Origin: Vibrio sp. 10N
Lineage (GTDB): Bacteria > Pseudomonadota > Gammaproteobacteria > Enterobacterales > Vibrionaceae
Direction: 5' to 3'
Length of the DNA stretch: 64,000 nt
NCBI RefSeq assembly: GCF_036245475.1
Contig: NZ_BTPM01000001.1
Coordinates: 1-64,000 of the forward strand
The notes beneath the pieces were generated by a model. That model was not told the DNA's origin and did no database searches. It saw nothing but the letters and a program-made list of their open reading frames with translations. A program made the position numbers and the translations under genes. This document shows positions 46,683 to 55,996 of the stretch, piece by piece (positions within the stretch are counted from its first letter, which is position 1; every line of letters starts with the position of its first letter).

Positions 46683-48236
46683 ATGAAAACCATGAAAAGT
46701 AAACTAGCAGTGGCTTTGATGGCAGCTGGCCTAAGCCTTAGCGCTGCAGCAGCAAACATCACCGTAGCATACGACGCTGACCCAGTAACGCTTGACCCAC
46801 AAGAACAGCTATCTGGCGGTGTGATGCAGCTTTCACACATGGTATTTGACCCACTAGTACGTTTTAACCAAGACATGGAATTTGAGCCACGTTTGGCTGA
46901 GTCTTGGGAGCGTGTCGACAACGAAACTATGCGTTTCAACCTACGTAAAGGCGTTAAGTTCCACTCTGGAAACGAACTAACGGCTGACGACGTAGTATGG
47001 ACATTTGCGCGTCTTAAGAAGTCAGCTGACTTCAAAGGTATCTTTGCGCCGCTAGTGTCACTGACTAAAGTTGACGACTACACCATCGAAATCAAAACTG
47101 ACGGCACTTACCCGCTAGTTGAGAACGTTGCAACGTACATCTTCCCAATGGACAGCAAGTTCTACTCTGGTACAACGGCAGACGGTAAAGACAAAGGCGA
47201 AATCGTTAAGCACGGTAACTCTTTTGCTTCTACTAACGTTTCTGGTACTGGCCCATTCACGGTTAAATCACGTGAGCAAGGCATCAAGGTTGAGTTTGAG
47301 CGTAACCCTAACTACTGGGATACCGCATCAAAAGGTAACGTTGATAACCTAACACTTGTTCCAATCAAAGAAGCAGCAACGCGTGTAGCAGCACTTCTTT
47401 CTGGCGACGTAGACATGATTGCTCCAGTAGCACCAAACGACTACAAGCGTGTGGATAGCGCGAGCAACATCAACCTATACACTATGCCTGGTACGCGTGT
47501 AATCACGTTCCAAATGAACCAAAACAGCAACGAAGCGCTGAAAGACGTTCGCGTTCGTCAAGCTATCGTTCACGCTATCAACAACGAAGGTATTGCTAAG
47601 AAGATCATGAAAGGTGCTGCGACACCAGCAGGTCAGCAAAGCCCAGTTGGTTACGCGGGTTACAACGAAGAACTTAAGCCACGCTACGACCTGAAGAAAG
47701 CGAAACAGCTAATGAAGGAAGCGGGTTACGAGAACGGCTTTACGCTATCTATGATGGCGCCAAACAACCGTTACGTGAACGACGACAAGATCGCTCAAGC
47801 TGCAGCAGCAATGCTGTCTAAGATCGGCATCAAGGTTGATCTGAAGACAATGCCTAAAGCGCAATACTGGCCAGAGTTTGATAAGTGTGCAGCAGACATG
47901 ATGATGATCGGCTGGCACCCAGATACAGAAGATTCAGCGAACTTCACAGAGTTCCTAACGATGACTCGTGATGAAACTACGGGTCGTGGTCAGTACAACT
48001 GTGGTCACTACTCTAACCCAGAAGTGGACAAGATCGTTTCTGCATCTAACTCTGAGACAGACCTAGCGAAGCGTAGCGCGATGCTTAAGCAAGTAGAAGC
48101 AACGCTATACGATGAAGCGGCGTTTGTTCCTCTACACTGGCAAGATCCATCATGGGCAGCGAAATCTAACGTTGAGATTGGCCCAATCATCAACGGTATG
48201 AACTTCCCATACTTTGGTGACCTAGTCGTTAAGTAA
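46683..48236 (+). CDS. Peptide ABC transporter substrate-binding protein
   Basis: A 517-residue periplasmic solute-binding protein of family 5 (peptides, nickel). The start at 46683 follows AAGGAG; an earlier ATG at 46665 overlaps that site. The signal peptide is MKTMKSKLAVALMAAGLSLS and cleavage is likely at AAA-NIT. Family features include PVTLDPQEQLSGGVMQ, LRKGVKFHSGNELTADDVVW and a C-terminal FVPLHWQDPSW. Codon use is strongly biased, fitting a highly expressed binding protein. The ligand cannot be read from sequence. Confidence 0.94.
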   Translation: MKTMKSKLAVALMAAGLSLSAAAANITVAYDADPVTLDPQEQLSGGVMQLSHMVFDPLVRFNQDMEFEPRLAESWERVDNETMRFNLRKGVKFHSGNELTADDVVWTFARLKKSADFKGIFAPLVSLTKVDDYTIEIKTDGTYPLVENVATYIFPMDSKFYSGTTADGKDKGEIVKHGNSFASTNVSGTGPFTVKSREQGIKVEFERNPNYWDTASKGNVDNLTLVPIKEAATRVAALLSGDVDMIAPVAPNDYKRVDSASNINLYTMPGTRVITFQMNQNSNEALKDVRVRQAIVHAINNEGIAKKIMKGAATPAGQQSPVGYAGYNEELKPRYDLKKAKQLMKEAGYENGFTLSMMAPNNRYVNDDKIAQAAAAMLSKIGIKVDLKTMPKAQYWPEFDKCAADMMMIGWHPDTEDSANFTEFLTMTRDETTGRGQYNCGHYSNPEVDKIVSASNSETDLAKRSAMLKQVEATLYDEAAFVPLHWQDPSWAAKSNVEIGPIINGMNFPYFGDLVVK

Positions 48237-48271
48237 GCGGCACTCTCTCGCTGAGTAAGCGACAGATAATC

Positions 48272-48308
48272 GCGCTCTGCTTTGTTCAGCGAGCAGAGCG
48301 CGCTTTTT
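48272..48308 (+). terminator. Hairpin between binding protein and permease genes
   Basis: GCGCTCTGCT and AGCAGAGCGC form a ten-pair stem followed by GCTTTTT. Sitting inside the operon, it probably attenuates transcription or protects the upstream mRNA so that binding protein exceeds permease. Confidence 0.7.
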
Positions 48309-48354
48309 AGGCTGAACGAAATTTTTAATGTAATGGATACATAAGGGGCAAGGA

Positions 48355-49332
48355 ATGTTTTCGTTTCTGGTCAAGCGCCTGTTTCAGGCACTGATAGTGA
48401 TGTTTGTGATCAGTTTGGTGGCGTTTGCCATTCAGGATAACCTGGGCGACCCGTTGCGTGAACTTGTAGGTCAGTCGGTTTCAGAAGCAGAGCGTCAAGC
48501 GATGCGCGATGAAATGGGCCTCAACGATCCCTTCATTACGAAATACGCGCGTTTTCTTGGTAACGCGGTACAAGGTGATTTAGGCAACTCATACTTCTTC
48601 AAGCGTCCAGCGGTTGAAGTGATTGCGAGCAAACTAGTGGCGACGCTAGAGCTGGTATTTGGTGCCACGTTAATCATAATCTGTTTATCTATCCCTCTTG
48701 GGGTTTATTCGGCAATTAACCCGAAGAGTTTCTTTACCAAAGTCGTGATGGCAGGCAGCAGCATCGGTATCTCGATCCCTGTTTTCCTAACGGCAATCAT
48801 GTTGATGTATGTGTTCTCTATCGAACTGGGTTGGTTCCCGTCCTACGGACGAGGTGAAACCGCAAACTGGTTTGGTTGGGACTCTGGCTTCTTAACGCTT
48901 GATGGTCTGGCGCACTTGGTGCTGCCATGTATCGCACTGGCTTCCATTATGTTGCCACTGTTTATTCGTCTAGTGCGCGCAGAGATGTTGGAAGTACTGA
49001 GCTCTGAGTACATCAAATTTGGTAAAGCAAAAGGTCTAGCTCTGCATAAGATCTATTACCAACACGCGCTTAAAAACACCATGCTACCGGTACTGACGGT
49101 AGGTGGCGTGCAAATCGGTACTATGGTGGCGTACACCATCCTAACCGAAACCGTATTCCAGTGGCCTGGCACAGGCTTCCTTTTCCTAGAGGCAATCAAC
49201 CGCGTAGATACGCCGCTTATCACCGCGTACGTTATCTTTGTAGGTCTTATCTTCGTTGTGACTAACACTATCGTTGACCTGCTATACGGCTTGATTAACC
49301 CAACAGTAAACCTAACTGGTAAAGGAGCATAA
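48355..49332 (+). CDS. Peptide ABC transporter permease, DppB/OppB type
   Basis: A 325-residue inner-membrane permease with about six helices. It has the N-terminal family segment FLVKRLFQALIVMFVISLVAF and the EAA loop (AEMLEVLSSEYIKFGKAKGL) that contacts the ATPase. It ends 2 bases before the second permease, so the two are translationally coupled. Confidence 0.93.
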   Translation: MFSFLVKRLFQALIVMFVISLVAFAIQDNLGDPLRELVGQSVSEAERQAMRDEMGLNDPFITKYARFLGNAVQGDLGNSYFFKRPAVEVIASKLVATLELVFGATLIIICLSIPLGVYSAINPKSFFTKVVMAGSSIGISIPVFLTAIMLMYVFSIELGWFPSYGRGETANWFGWDSGFLTLDGLAHLVLPCIALASIMLPLFIRLVRAEMLEVLSSEYIKFGKAKGLALHKIYYQHALKNTMLPVLTVGGVQIGTMVAYTILTETVFQWPGTGFLFLEAINRVDTPLITAYVIFVGLIFVVTNTIVDLLYGLINPTVNLTGKGA

Positions 49333-49334
49333 CC

Positions 49335-50276
49335 ATGACACAAGCAGTACAAACCGTTCCTTCACGTTGGGAGCGTTTCAAACAATCGGATTTTCTGTAT
49401 TACTTCAAGCGCGACAAGGTTGCGATGACGAGTTTCACTGTCTTTATGGTGATTCTAGTAATGTCGTTAGCTTCGCCGTTGATTGCACCGCATAACCCGT
49501 ACGATCTCAGTACCATCGACATTATGGATGCCGAGCTGCCACCATCTTGGATGGAAGACGGCGACGCAACTTTCCCGCTGGGTACCGATGAGCAAGGTCG
49601 TGATATTCTGTCGACGATTCTTTACGGATCTCGTCTATCGCTGACGATTGGCTTTGCGGCAGTAGGTCTTCAGCTATTTCTAGGTACCGTTATTGGTTTG
49701 TCAGCAGGTTACTTTGGTGGCCGCGTTGATAGCTTCCTAATGCGTTTTGCAGACGTTCAGCTGTCGTTCTCAACCATGATGGTAGCGATCATTGTCTCGG
49801 CTATCTTTAAGGCGAGCTTTGGTAGTGAGTTCTTCAGTCAATATGCAGTACTGATGCTGGTGGTGATCATCGGTATTGCCGAATGGCCGCAGTACGCACG
49901 TACCATTCGTGCTTCGGTACTGGCTGAGAAGAAGAAAGAGTATGTAGAAGCTGCACGTGTGATGGGCTTTAAAGCGCCTCGCATCATGTTCCGTCACATC
50001 CTGCCAAACTGTTTGTCGCCTATCTTGGTTATCTCAACAGTACAGGTTGCGAATGCGATCATGTCAGAAGCAGCTCTGTCATTCCTAGGTCTTGGCCTAC
50101 CGGTTGACCAACCATCGCTGGGTGCACTTATTAGTATCGGCTTTAAGTACATCTTCTCTGGTGCTTGGTGGATCACGGCGTTCCCTGGTCTAGTTCTGAT
50201 CACTTTAGTACTAGTAATCAACCTATTAGGTGACTGGTTACGTGATGTATTTAACCCGAAAATCTACAAAGGGTGA
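49335..50276 (+). CDS. Peptide ABC transporter permease, DppC/OppC type
   Basis: The second permease subunit, 313 residues. The N-terminal OppC domain (FKRDKVAMTSFTVFMVILVM, PHNPYDLS), the GTDEQGRDILSTILYGSRLS motif and the EAA loop (RASVLAEKKKEYVEAARVMG) are visible. It is the last gene of the operon, followed by a terminator. Confidence 0.93.
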   Translation: MTQAVQTVPSRWERFKQSDFLYYFKRDKVAMTSFTVFMVILVMSLASPLIAPHNPYDLSTIDIMDAELPPSWMEDGDATFPLGTDEQGRDILSTILYGSRLSLTIGFAAVGLQLFLGTVIGLSAGYFGGRVDSFLMRFADVQLSFSTMMVAIIVSAIFKASFGSEFFSQYAVLMLVVIIGIAEWPQYARTIRASVLAEKKKEYVEAARVMGFKAPRIMFRHILPNCLSPILVISTVQVANAIMSEAALSFLGLGLPVDQPSLGALISIGFKYIFSGAWWITAFPGLVLITLVLVINLLGDWLRDVFNPKIYKG

Positions 50277-50317
50277 TCGAGAGTGATTGATTTTTAAACC
50301 CAATCCTCACTACACTA

Positions 50318-50346
50318 AGAGTCGCAAATCATTGCGGCTCTTTTTA
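50318..50346 (+). terminator. Terminator of the peptide transporter operon
   Basis: AAGAGTCGCAA and TTGCGGCTCTT (one wobble pair) with loop ATCA, followed by TTTT. Confidence 0.85.
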
Positions 50347-50387
50347 TTTGTGCCGCAAATTCCAGATGAAGTGTTCAGGGGATAGGT

Positions 50388-51383
50388 ATGGGCTCTTTTT
50401 GCAGAGTAAAGGGATTGGCAAGCGTAACATCACGTTGGCTGCGTAGTAGTGTTCTGCTAAGTGTTTTGGCGATGTCTAACGGGGTGCTGGCTGACGATGC
50501 ACTGTGTGATGCCAGCCAAATGTCGACCAATCAACTTCCCGTCCTCGCTGAAAACTGTCCTATCGGGAAGGGAGTATGGGGCAGTAAAGTCCCGGTATCG
50601 ACCGGCGCCGTGTATTGGATCCAGTGTGGGATACTTGAGACTCCCATGGCTCTTGAACAAGCGATGCCTCTTTACTCAGAGATATCGTCGGATGTCTGGA
50701 TGTTGCCACAAAAGAGCAGCTATCGCTGTTTGATTGGCCCCTACGTTGATGTGAATAAGGCTAAGCAAGACTTAATCGAGGTCAAAGGGGTAAGCGGTTA
50801 TGGCGATGCCTTTATTCGCATCGTTGAGCGAGACGGACAGGCTGAGAAGTCCTCTCAGTCAAACACTCAAGGCGTCAAAGCCGCCTTTGCCAAGCCTCAC
50901 GCTGCGGAGCAAAAAAGCGCTCCGCAAATGACATCAGAAAGCCGCAACCTCGACAAACCCAAACAGCCCGTCCCTCAATCTACAGCGGCAACGCCCAAAC
51001 CCGTTAAAAAAGCCACATCAATACCCGCTCTCCCTAGCACTGCGTCTTCTTCTCTCTCCATCCGCCTTGCAGCACAGCTTGACGGAAAACGCTATGCGGT
51101 ACCTTACCTATCTGGCGGTGACCATCAATTCTACATGGAGCATGACAAGGCTTGGAATCGCCTGAGCTATAACAGTGCGATTAAGGTATGCAGCGATCTC
51201 GATATGCATTTGGTGAGCAACAGTGAGTGGCAGACGCTTGTTGGCTCCAATATCATGACCAAGAATCAATGGCCAATGCAGATGCCGTATTGGGGCGATG
51301 GTCAGAAAGGGCTATTTACTAATGGCAAGGTGTCACCGCTTAAAGGCAACACCTTGTTGAATGTGGTGTGTGTCGGAAAGTAA
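50388..51383 (+). CDS. Secreted SPOR-domain protein, unknown function
   Basis: A 331-residue exported protein of unknown role. A signal peptide ends near residue 35 (NGVLADD). Residues about 74-130 (YWIQCGILETPMALEQAMPLYSE...YRCLIGPYVDVNKAKQDL) look like a SPOR fold, which binds denuded septal peptidoglycan. A Lys/Pro/Ala-rich linker (about 150-220) leads to a C-terminal domain with RYAVPYLSGGDHQFYMEHDK and a final MPYWGDGQKGL...LLNVVCVGK. That domain is suggestive of a lectin or formylglycine-enzyme-like fold, but this is weak. GGGGATAGGT precedes the ATG. It is convergent with the next gene, 3 bases apart. Confidence 0.75.
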   Translation: MGSFCRVKGLASVTSRWLRSSVLLSVLAMSNGVLADDALCDASQMSTNQLPVLAENCPIGKGVWGSKVPVSTGAVYWIQCGILETPMALEQAMPLYSEISSDVWMLPQKSSYRCLIGPYVDVNKAKQDLIEVKGVSGYGDAFIRIVERDGQAEKSSQSNTQGVKAAFAKPHAAEQKSAPQMTSESRNLDKPKQPVPQSTAATPKPVKKATSIPALPSTASSSLSIRLAAQLDGKRYAVPYLSGGDHQFYMEHDKAWNRLSYNSAIKVCSDLDMHLVSNSEWQTLVGSNIMTKNQWPMQMPYWGDGQKGLFTNGKVSPLKGNTLLNVVCVGK

Positions 51384-51386
51384 GTG

Positions 51387-52403
51387 TTATGGCAGCAGCC
51401 AGCGAGTTTTTGCGCTGCGAGCCAGTAACCAACTGGTACCCAATGCCAAGCTGCCGCTGATGACGACCCAGAATGGGATCATATAAATCGGGTGCCCGTG
51501 GTGCAGACCGAGTTCATTCATCGGCCATAAAAACAGTGGGTGCAGAATGTAGATGCCAAGGCTGTACTGACTAATAAAGCTCACGACCTTTTTCACTTTT
51601 GGTTTTAGATTATCCGCATACGCTTTGCATAGGATGAAAATCATACTGGCGGCGAGAACCGTGTTCAGCGTCTTGTATGAGAACCAGCGACCGACATAAT
51701 AGCGGTCAGCTTCAATACTGCCTTGCACCACCATGTAACTGCTCAGCGCCATCGCACCAACGCCAAGAATGACGGAGGCCATTACCACACCGCGACTGGC
51801 TGGTAGCTTCTGATACAAAATATAACCGAGTGGCAATAAGCCCATATACAGCCAGAACTGCTCACTCCATGGCCCGTCAATCCGCATCAAAAACAGCAAC
51901 GTGGTCAATAGCCAAAGCCCAGTAAACGCATAAAGTGCGCCATCATCAAACTTGCGCACAAAGATTTGCAGAAACGGAATTGCCGCATACAGCGGGATGA
52001 AGTAATAGAAGAAGCCAAGATGGTAATAGGTTTGGTGATGATAGCTCTCAGCTAGCACCTGTTTCACCGTATCGCCATTAAAACCTTCAATCGTCCAGCC
52101 GGACAAATAGGCGTAAAACAGTGACCACACCAGAAATGGGATCAGTACTTTTCCTAAGCGGCGTGACAGATAGTATTTGAGATCGAAAGGACGCGTATCG
52201 TTGAGCATCAGAGCGCCTGTGATCAGAATAAACACCGGCACCGCCCAGCGGCTAAAACCGTTGAAAGTGATCGCCGTTACCCACTCGCCCATTGGGATTT
52301 GTCCAAGTTCATGACGGTAAGGTCCAAGCGCATGAATGATGATCACCGCCAGCGCCGCCACACAGCGCATAGCATCAAAGAAATAAACGTGTTTTTTTTC
52401 CAT
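51387..52403 (-). CDS. Integral membrane acyltransferase, family 3 (WecH/OafA-like)
   Basis: A 338-residue polytopic protein with about ten hydrophobic helices. The family N-terminus YFFDAMRCVAALAVIIIHALGPY includes the catalytic histidine, and the R-rich SRRLGKVLIPFLVWSLFYAY and YSLGIYILHPLFLWP segments are present. Members O-acetylate surface sugars, lipids or peptidoglycan; the acceptor is unknown here. The start at 52403 has AAGGAG upstream; a TTG two codons earlier also opens the frame. No glycan gene cluster is adjacent. Confidence 0.87.
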   Translation of the reverse strand: MEKKHVYFFDAMRCVAALAVIIIHALGPYRHELGQIPMGEWVTAITFNGFSRWAVPVFILITGALMLNDTRPFDLKYYLSRRLGKVLIPFLVWSLFYAYLSGWTIEGFNGDTVKQVLAESYHHQTYYHLGFFYYFIPLYAAIPFLQIFVRKFDDGALYAFTGLWLLTTLLFLMRIDGPWSEQFWLYMGLLPLGYILYQKLPASRGVVMASVILGVGAMALSSYMVVQGSIEADRYYVGRWFSYKTLNTVLAASMIFILCKAYADNLKPKVKKVVSFISQYSLGIYILHPLFLWPMNELGLHHGHPIYMIPFWVVISGSLALGTSWLLARSAKTRWLLP

Positions 52404-52482
52404 TAACAACTCCTTACAGTCTCCACAAACTATAAGGAAGTTTTGCCAACTAAGAAAGGTAGAGGGGATCAGAGTTGTGTAA

Positions 52483-52510
52483 AAACTGCCCCGCAGGGCA
52501 GTTTGAGGAG
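52483..52510 (-). terminator. Terminator of the lipoprotein gene
   Basis: A perfect AAACTGCCC / GGGCAGTTT stem with tetraloop CGCA is followed by T residues on the minus strand. It separates the lipoprotein from the acyltransferase. Confidence 0.8.
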
Positions 52511-52516
52511 CTCGCG

Positions 52517-53881
52517 TTACTTCGCGAGTTTAAGCCATTCTCTGTATAGGTTGTCAGCCAGATCGTGGTTCTCAGTAAACAATAGCGGCTTAGATTGATT
52601 ACGACTGTCCTCGTAAGCCACATGCAAGCCTTGGCTTGTTAATGTGGTGAATGAGATAACCCAATCTTCATCGAAGTCGCTGGCACTAAGCACGAGGTCA
52701 CCTTGGTCACTAATACGCCATGAGCCTTGCATTTCAGTCTCTGGCCAATTGAGCCCATTTCTTTCCACAATCACGCCACTACCATCCTCATTGAGGATTA
52801 TCTTAGCCATGTCTGGGTTAGCCTTGCTAGACGTGGAATCATCCCAGAAGTGGTATAACGTTTTGCCAGCAAACTCTGATGCCGTCACCACACGCTTTTC
52901 ATAGCCAGTGTCACCAAAGTTTACTTGGCTAGCCACAAATAAATCGTTTTGAGGTGTCACGGTTAAGCTGAGTTTCTCACCAAGCAAAATGATGGTTTCT
53001 TCGCCGTCTGAGGTAATGTAGCCAGTATCGGTGTAAGTAAGCGGCTGCTCACCAACTTTACCGTTGTCATCAATAAAACTCACCTTGTTTTCGTGGAAGG
53101 TGATTTCTGAAACCCCCTCTGTATGGAAATAGTAATCATTGGTCGAGACATAGTAATAGGTCGAGCCGACCATCATGCTCTTGATGGTTTTTGGCGACTC
53201 CGTGACGTTACCCTTTTCATCGACGATGATGGTGTCTAGATCGACGTTGTTATTGACCTGCTCAGCAATTTTATCTTGGATGTTTGTGAGCTGAGTTTTG
53301 ATATCAGAGAGGTTTGCTTCTGAGCCGGCGAGATCACTATCCAGTTGCAGCGTCAGTGAGCGCGCAATGGCATGCACTTGTTTTGCCTCGGCGTTGGCTT
53401 GTTTTGCAGCCACGTAGTCCGCATCTAAGACGGTGCGGTCGATATTCAAATCTGTCGCGACTTCTTCCAGTGTTTTCTGTTCGAGAACGGCGATGGTTGA
53501 GAATGGGCTGACAACCGCGGTGCCTGCGGGTGCCGCGATCTCAAATGTGTTGATCAGCCTGCCACCTTTATCGGTATCGTAACTGCGACCCGCAACGGCG
53601 CGAACGATGATTGGGAAGTCGGCATCGGCTTCCGAAATGGTGAACTTACCCTGTGAATCGGTGGTCGCCGTCAACTTCTCATCGGTTTCAGCAATGTTGT
53701 TGCGGTTACGGTCAACGTAGACATCAGCATTGACCAAGTAGCCATCAAGAGCTTGTCGCTGCAATGAAGGCTTGGCTTGCTCACCGCCGCCAGCTGAGGT
53801 GCCAGCATCACCACTATCGCTACCGCCGCAGCCAGTAAGAATCAAAGAAACCGCGATGGCGATTGCGCTAAGTTGTTTCAT
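52517..53881 (-). CDS. Surface or periplasmic lipoprotein, unknown function
   Basis: A 454-residue lipoprotein: signal MKQLSAIAIAVSLILTGC with the lipidated cysteine at 18, then a Gly/Ser-rich linker. Residues about 44-115 (LDGYLVNADVYVDRNRNN... TDSQGKFTISEADADFPIIVRAVAG) resemble a carboxypeptidase-regulatory-type beta-sandwich. A helical stretch follows, then an all-beta C-terminal half with many aromatic and acidic residues. It lies 104 bases downstream of the ECF sigma gene on the same strand. It may be part of that regulon or operon; this is inference. Confidence 0.8.
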   Translation of the reverse strand: MKQLSAIAIAVSLILTGCGGSDSGDAGTSAGGGEQAKPSLQRQALDGYLVNADVYVDRNRNNIAETDEKLTATTDSQGKFTISEADADFPIIVRAVAGRSYDTDKGGRLINTFEIAAPAGTAVVSPFSTIAVLEQKTLEEVATDLNIDRTVLDADYVAAKQANAEAKQVHAIARSLTLQLDSDLAGSEANLSDIKTQLTNIQDKIAEQVNNNVDLDTIIVDEKGNVTESPKTIKSMMVGSTYYYVSTNDYYFHTEGVSEITFHENKVSFIDDNGKVGEQPLTYTDTGYITSDGEETIILLGEKLSLTVTPQNDLFVASQVNFGDTGYEKRVVTASEFAGKTLYHFWDDSTSSKANPDMAKIILNEDGSGVIVERNGLNWPETEMQGSWRISDQGDLVLSASDFDEDWVISFTTLTSQGLHVAYEDSRNQSKPLLFTENHDLADNLYREWLKLAK

Positions 53882-53985
53882 AGGGTCGTTCCTTGTTTGC
53901 TTTCACTCGGTTAATGACCCTTTTTTAATCATTTATCAACTGAGCAACAAGGAACGTAATTGCAGCGAAAAGCCGTAAAATTAAT

Positions 53986-54537
53986 TTAGATTTGTGACTG
54001 CATCCAGCTGCGAGAGAATTTGAGGTCTTTCTCGATAAGACTGGGGCTACATTGCAGCATGTCACTGATTTCTTTATTTTTGAGGCCGGCGAAGTAGCGC
54101 AGTTGCAACACTTCAGATTGGCGTGGGAAGCGTTTTTTCAGCTCTCCCAACGCGCTGTCAAAGCTCATCAATTGATCAAAGTTTTGCTGGTCTTGTTTGG
54201 TTGATGTTGCTGGTTGACGCTTTTGGGCAAGACGTTTTCTTGATTGGTCGATAAGGATTTGGCGCACAATTTTGGATACCAATAAGAAAAACTGCTTCCG
54301 ATTTTGAAGATAGCTGACGTCGTGCTGGGATAGCTTGAGGTAAGCATCATGAATTAGGGCAGTCGTGTTGTTTATCTCTTGCTCGTGGTGCTCTGCATTA
54401 TCGCCAAACTTCTCCAAAGCACGCACGCGCTCTTTGTGGGCAATCGTCTTGAGCTGCTCATAAGCAAAGTGAAACAGCAGGCCTTCAGCCTGCTTATCGC
54501 CATTGTGCCAGCGGACAATAATATCAGTCAGTTGCAT
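53986..54537 (-). CDS. ECF sigma factor of the kinase-linked (ECF43/EcfP) type
   Basis: A 183-residue ECF sigma factor with region 2 (about 10-100; ALIHDAYLKLSQHD... KQFFLLVSKIVRQILIDQSRKR) and a region 4 helix-turn-helix (about 130-180; FPRQSEVLQLRYFAGLKNKEISDML). It has the traits of sigma factors paired with Ser/Thr kinases. In V. parahaemolyticus EcfP is activated by phosphorylation of a threonine in region 2 by PknT. Thr58 and Thr59 in NNTTALIHDAY are the matching candidates here. It is 8 bases after the broken gene and in the same operon as the kinase. I see no anti-sigma factor gene. Confidence 0.88.
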   Translation of the reverse strand: MQLTDIIVRWHNGDKQAEGLLFHFAYEQLKTIAHKERVRALEKFGDNAEHHEQEINNTTALIHDAYLKLSQHDVSYLQNRKQFFLLVSKIVRQILIDQSRKRLAQKRQPATSTKQDQQNFDQLMSFDSALGELKKRFPRQSEVLQLRYFAGLKNKEISDMLQCSPSLIEKDLKFSRSWMQSQI

Positions 54538-54545
54538 GGGTTATC

Positions 54546-55301
54546 CTATATCCACGAGTCTTCGGGAAGTTTTTCTAGCTCAAACACCGCCGTAGTGCGC
54601 GCTTGTTGTTTGCCAAATTGGTCGACTTGAATGTCTTGAAAGCGGCGATAAATTTTGCCATCGCTCCACTGTTTTTGAGTGGGTAGGAACTCCCACATGC
54701 TATAGCGAGGCGTGTTATCGGCGCTGTACCATTTCACACCGCTGTTGAGTTGCTCAATACTTGCTGCATTCGTACCGGTGCTGTTAAGCCACCACATATC
54801 GCCAAACTCTGCCGTGACATCTTGGGTATAGTCTTGGTTGTTTGTAGTGCATACAGCTCGCTTACTCTGTAGAACGCGCTCCTTGGCGATGTACAGACAG
54901 CGAGTGTCACCGGACGCAAGATTACGTTGGCGCCAGTAGCCTTGAAAATCGATTTGCTGTTTTTCGTCTATGGCTGAGGTAAACCATAGATGTTCAGTTA
55001 GGTTGTCGTGCTCTACCTTAGTCTTCTTGCCTAATCCTTGGGACTTTTGAGTAAGCAACTTGGTGGTAGTGTTGTAGCTGATTGCCACGGTTCGGTACTT
55101 CCAATCGCCCTCATCATCAAAATCTTCGATATCGAATCCATTCAGGTCTTGGTGGGTGCAGCCGGTATGAGCACAAGCGATGAGTCCGCCCCAGTCGGAG
55201 TAGTCGTTTATCCTCTCAAATTCTTGCTCTTGGTAGCTATGACTGACATTGACCTCACAGCTGCTGACGGAGCCATCACGGCTGCCATAGTAATCTCCCA
55301 C
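54546..55301 (-). pseudogene. C-terminal fragment of the frameshifted secreted protein
   Basis: This frame holds the 3' part of the gene begun at 55996. It can be read as a 251-residue frame from a GTG at 55301, but that GTG lacks a ribosome site. The open frame extends back only six further codons to a stop. The text runs on in sense from the upstream fragment: upstream VDGG, then HPDVGDYYGSRDGSVSSCEV once the frame is corrected by one base. Several cysteines (SSCEV, CAHTGC, TRCLYI, AVCTTN) suggest disulfides in an exported domain. No family recognised. It ends 8 bases before the sigma gene. Confidence 0.75.
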
Positions 55302-55996
55302 ATCGGGATGCCGCCATCAACAATCTTGTAGGTTGTGCTGCCAATTGGACCGTGATAATTCGGTTCGTCGCGTCGCGCGGTATCGTAAAAACACAGGTTT
55401 CCTCGCCAGTCTCTACGTTTGAGAATCGTGTTGACTAGCTTTACGTCTAATGGCGCTGTGAGTATTTGTTTGGAGGTAAAGTTCTTCTCAATGTATTGTT
55501 GGCTGCTTTCTAGGTGTCTAGCTGCCTCTTGCACACTGGCGAGCGGCTTATCTGACACGCTGAGGTTTTCAGGTAGGTTGTTGAGATCCAGTGCTTTGAG
55601 TAGTGCTTGAACCTTATCTGAAGATAGCCATTCACTGTCGAGATTGATGAGATCCTCTCGGTTAGGTTCGGTATCGATGCCGAGCAAGAGTCGAACCATA
55701 TTGAGGCTTTTGCTCGGGGTTGTTGAGGCGAGATTTGGTGTCACAACCTCTTGGGCTGCCACTGTAGCCAGCAGTTTATGTTGATTTGTGCTGCCTAAAT
55801 AAAAACGCACTTCATCGCCGTCTTTAAACTCAAATTGGCCTTGTTGGGTGTAGCCGCTAAGCTTGGAGCTGGTTTCGTAGTAAAGGCCTGTGACTGGCGC
55901 ATCTATAAAATGTCCAATCTGAATATCAGTTGCGAAAACTTGCGTACTTGCAAGGGAGGCCACCATGGTCATCCAGGTAGGATTCATACGCTTCAT
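55208..55996 (-). pseudogene. N-terminal fragment of a secreted protein, frameshifted
   Basis: This is the 5' part of a gene between the kinase and sigma genes. A Sec signal (MNPTWMTMVASLASTQVFA) precedes a beta-rich domain (GLYYETSSKLSGYTQQGQFEFKDGDEVRFYLG) and a helical region. Sense ends near residue 230 (STTYKIVDGG); the remaining residues are out-of-frame. A single missing base in GATGGCGGCATC (about 55303-55314) would join it to the next fragment into a 483-residue protein. Its start ATG overlaps the kinase stop (ATGA), so translation is coupled. It may be the envelope sensor for the kinase. A sequencing error cannot be excluded. Confidence 0.75.

Noticed and set aside
55290..55320. Programmed -1 ribosomal frameshifting in the split gene
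   Set aside because: No X-XXY-YYZ slippery site is present at the junction and no clear stimulatory stem was seen; a simple indel fits better.
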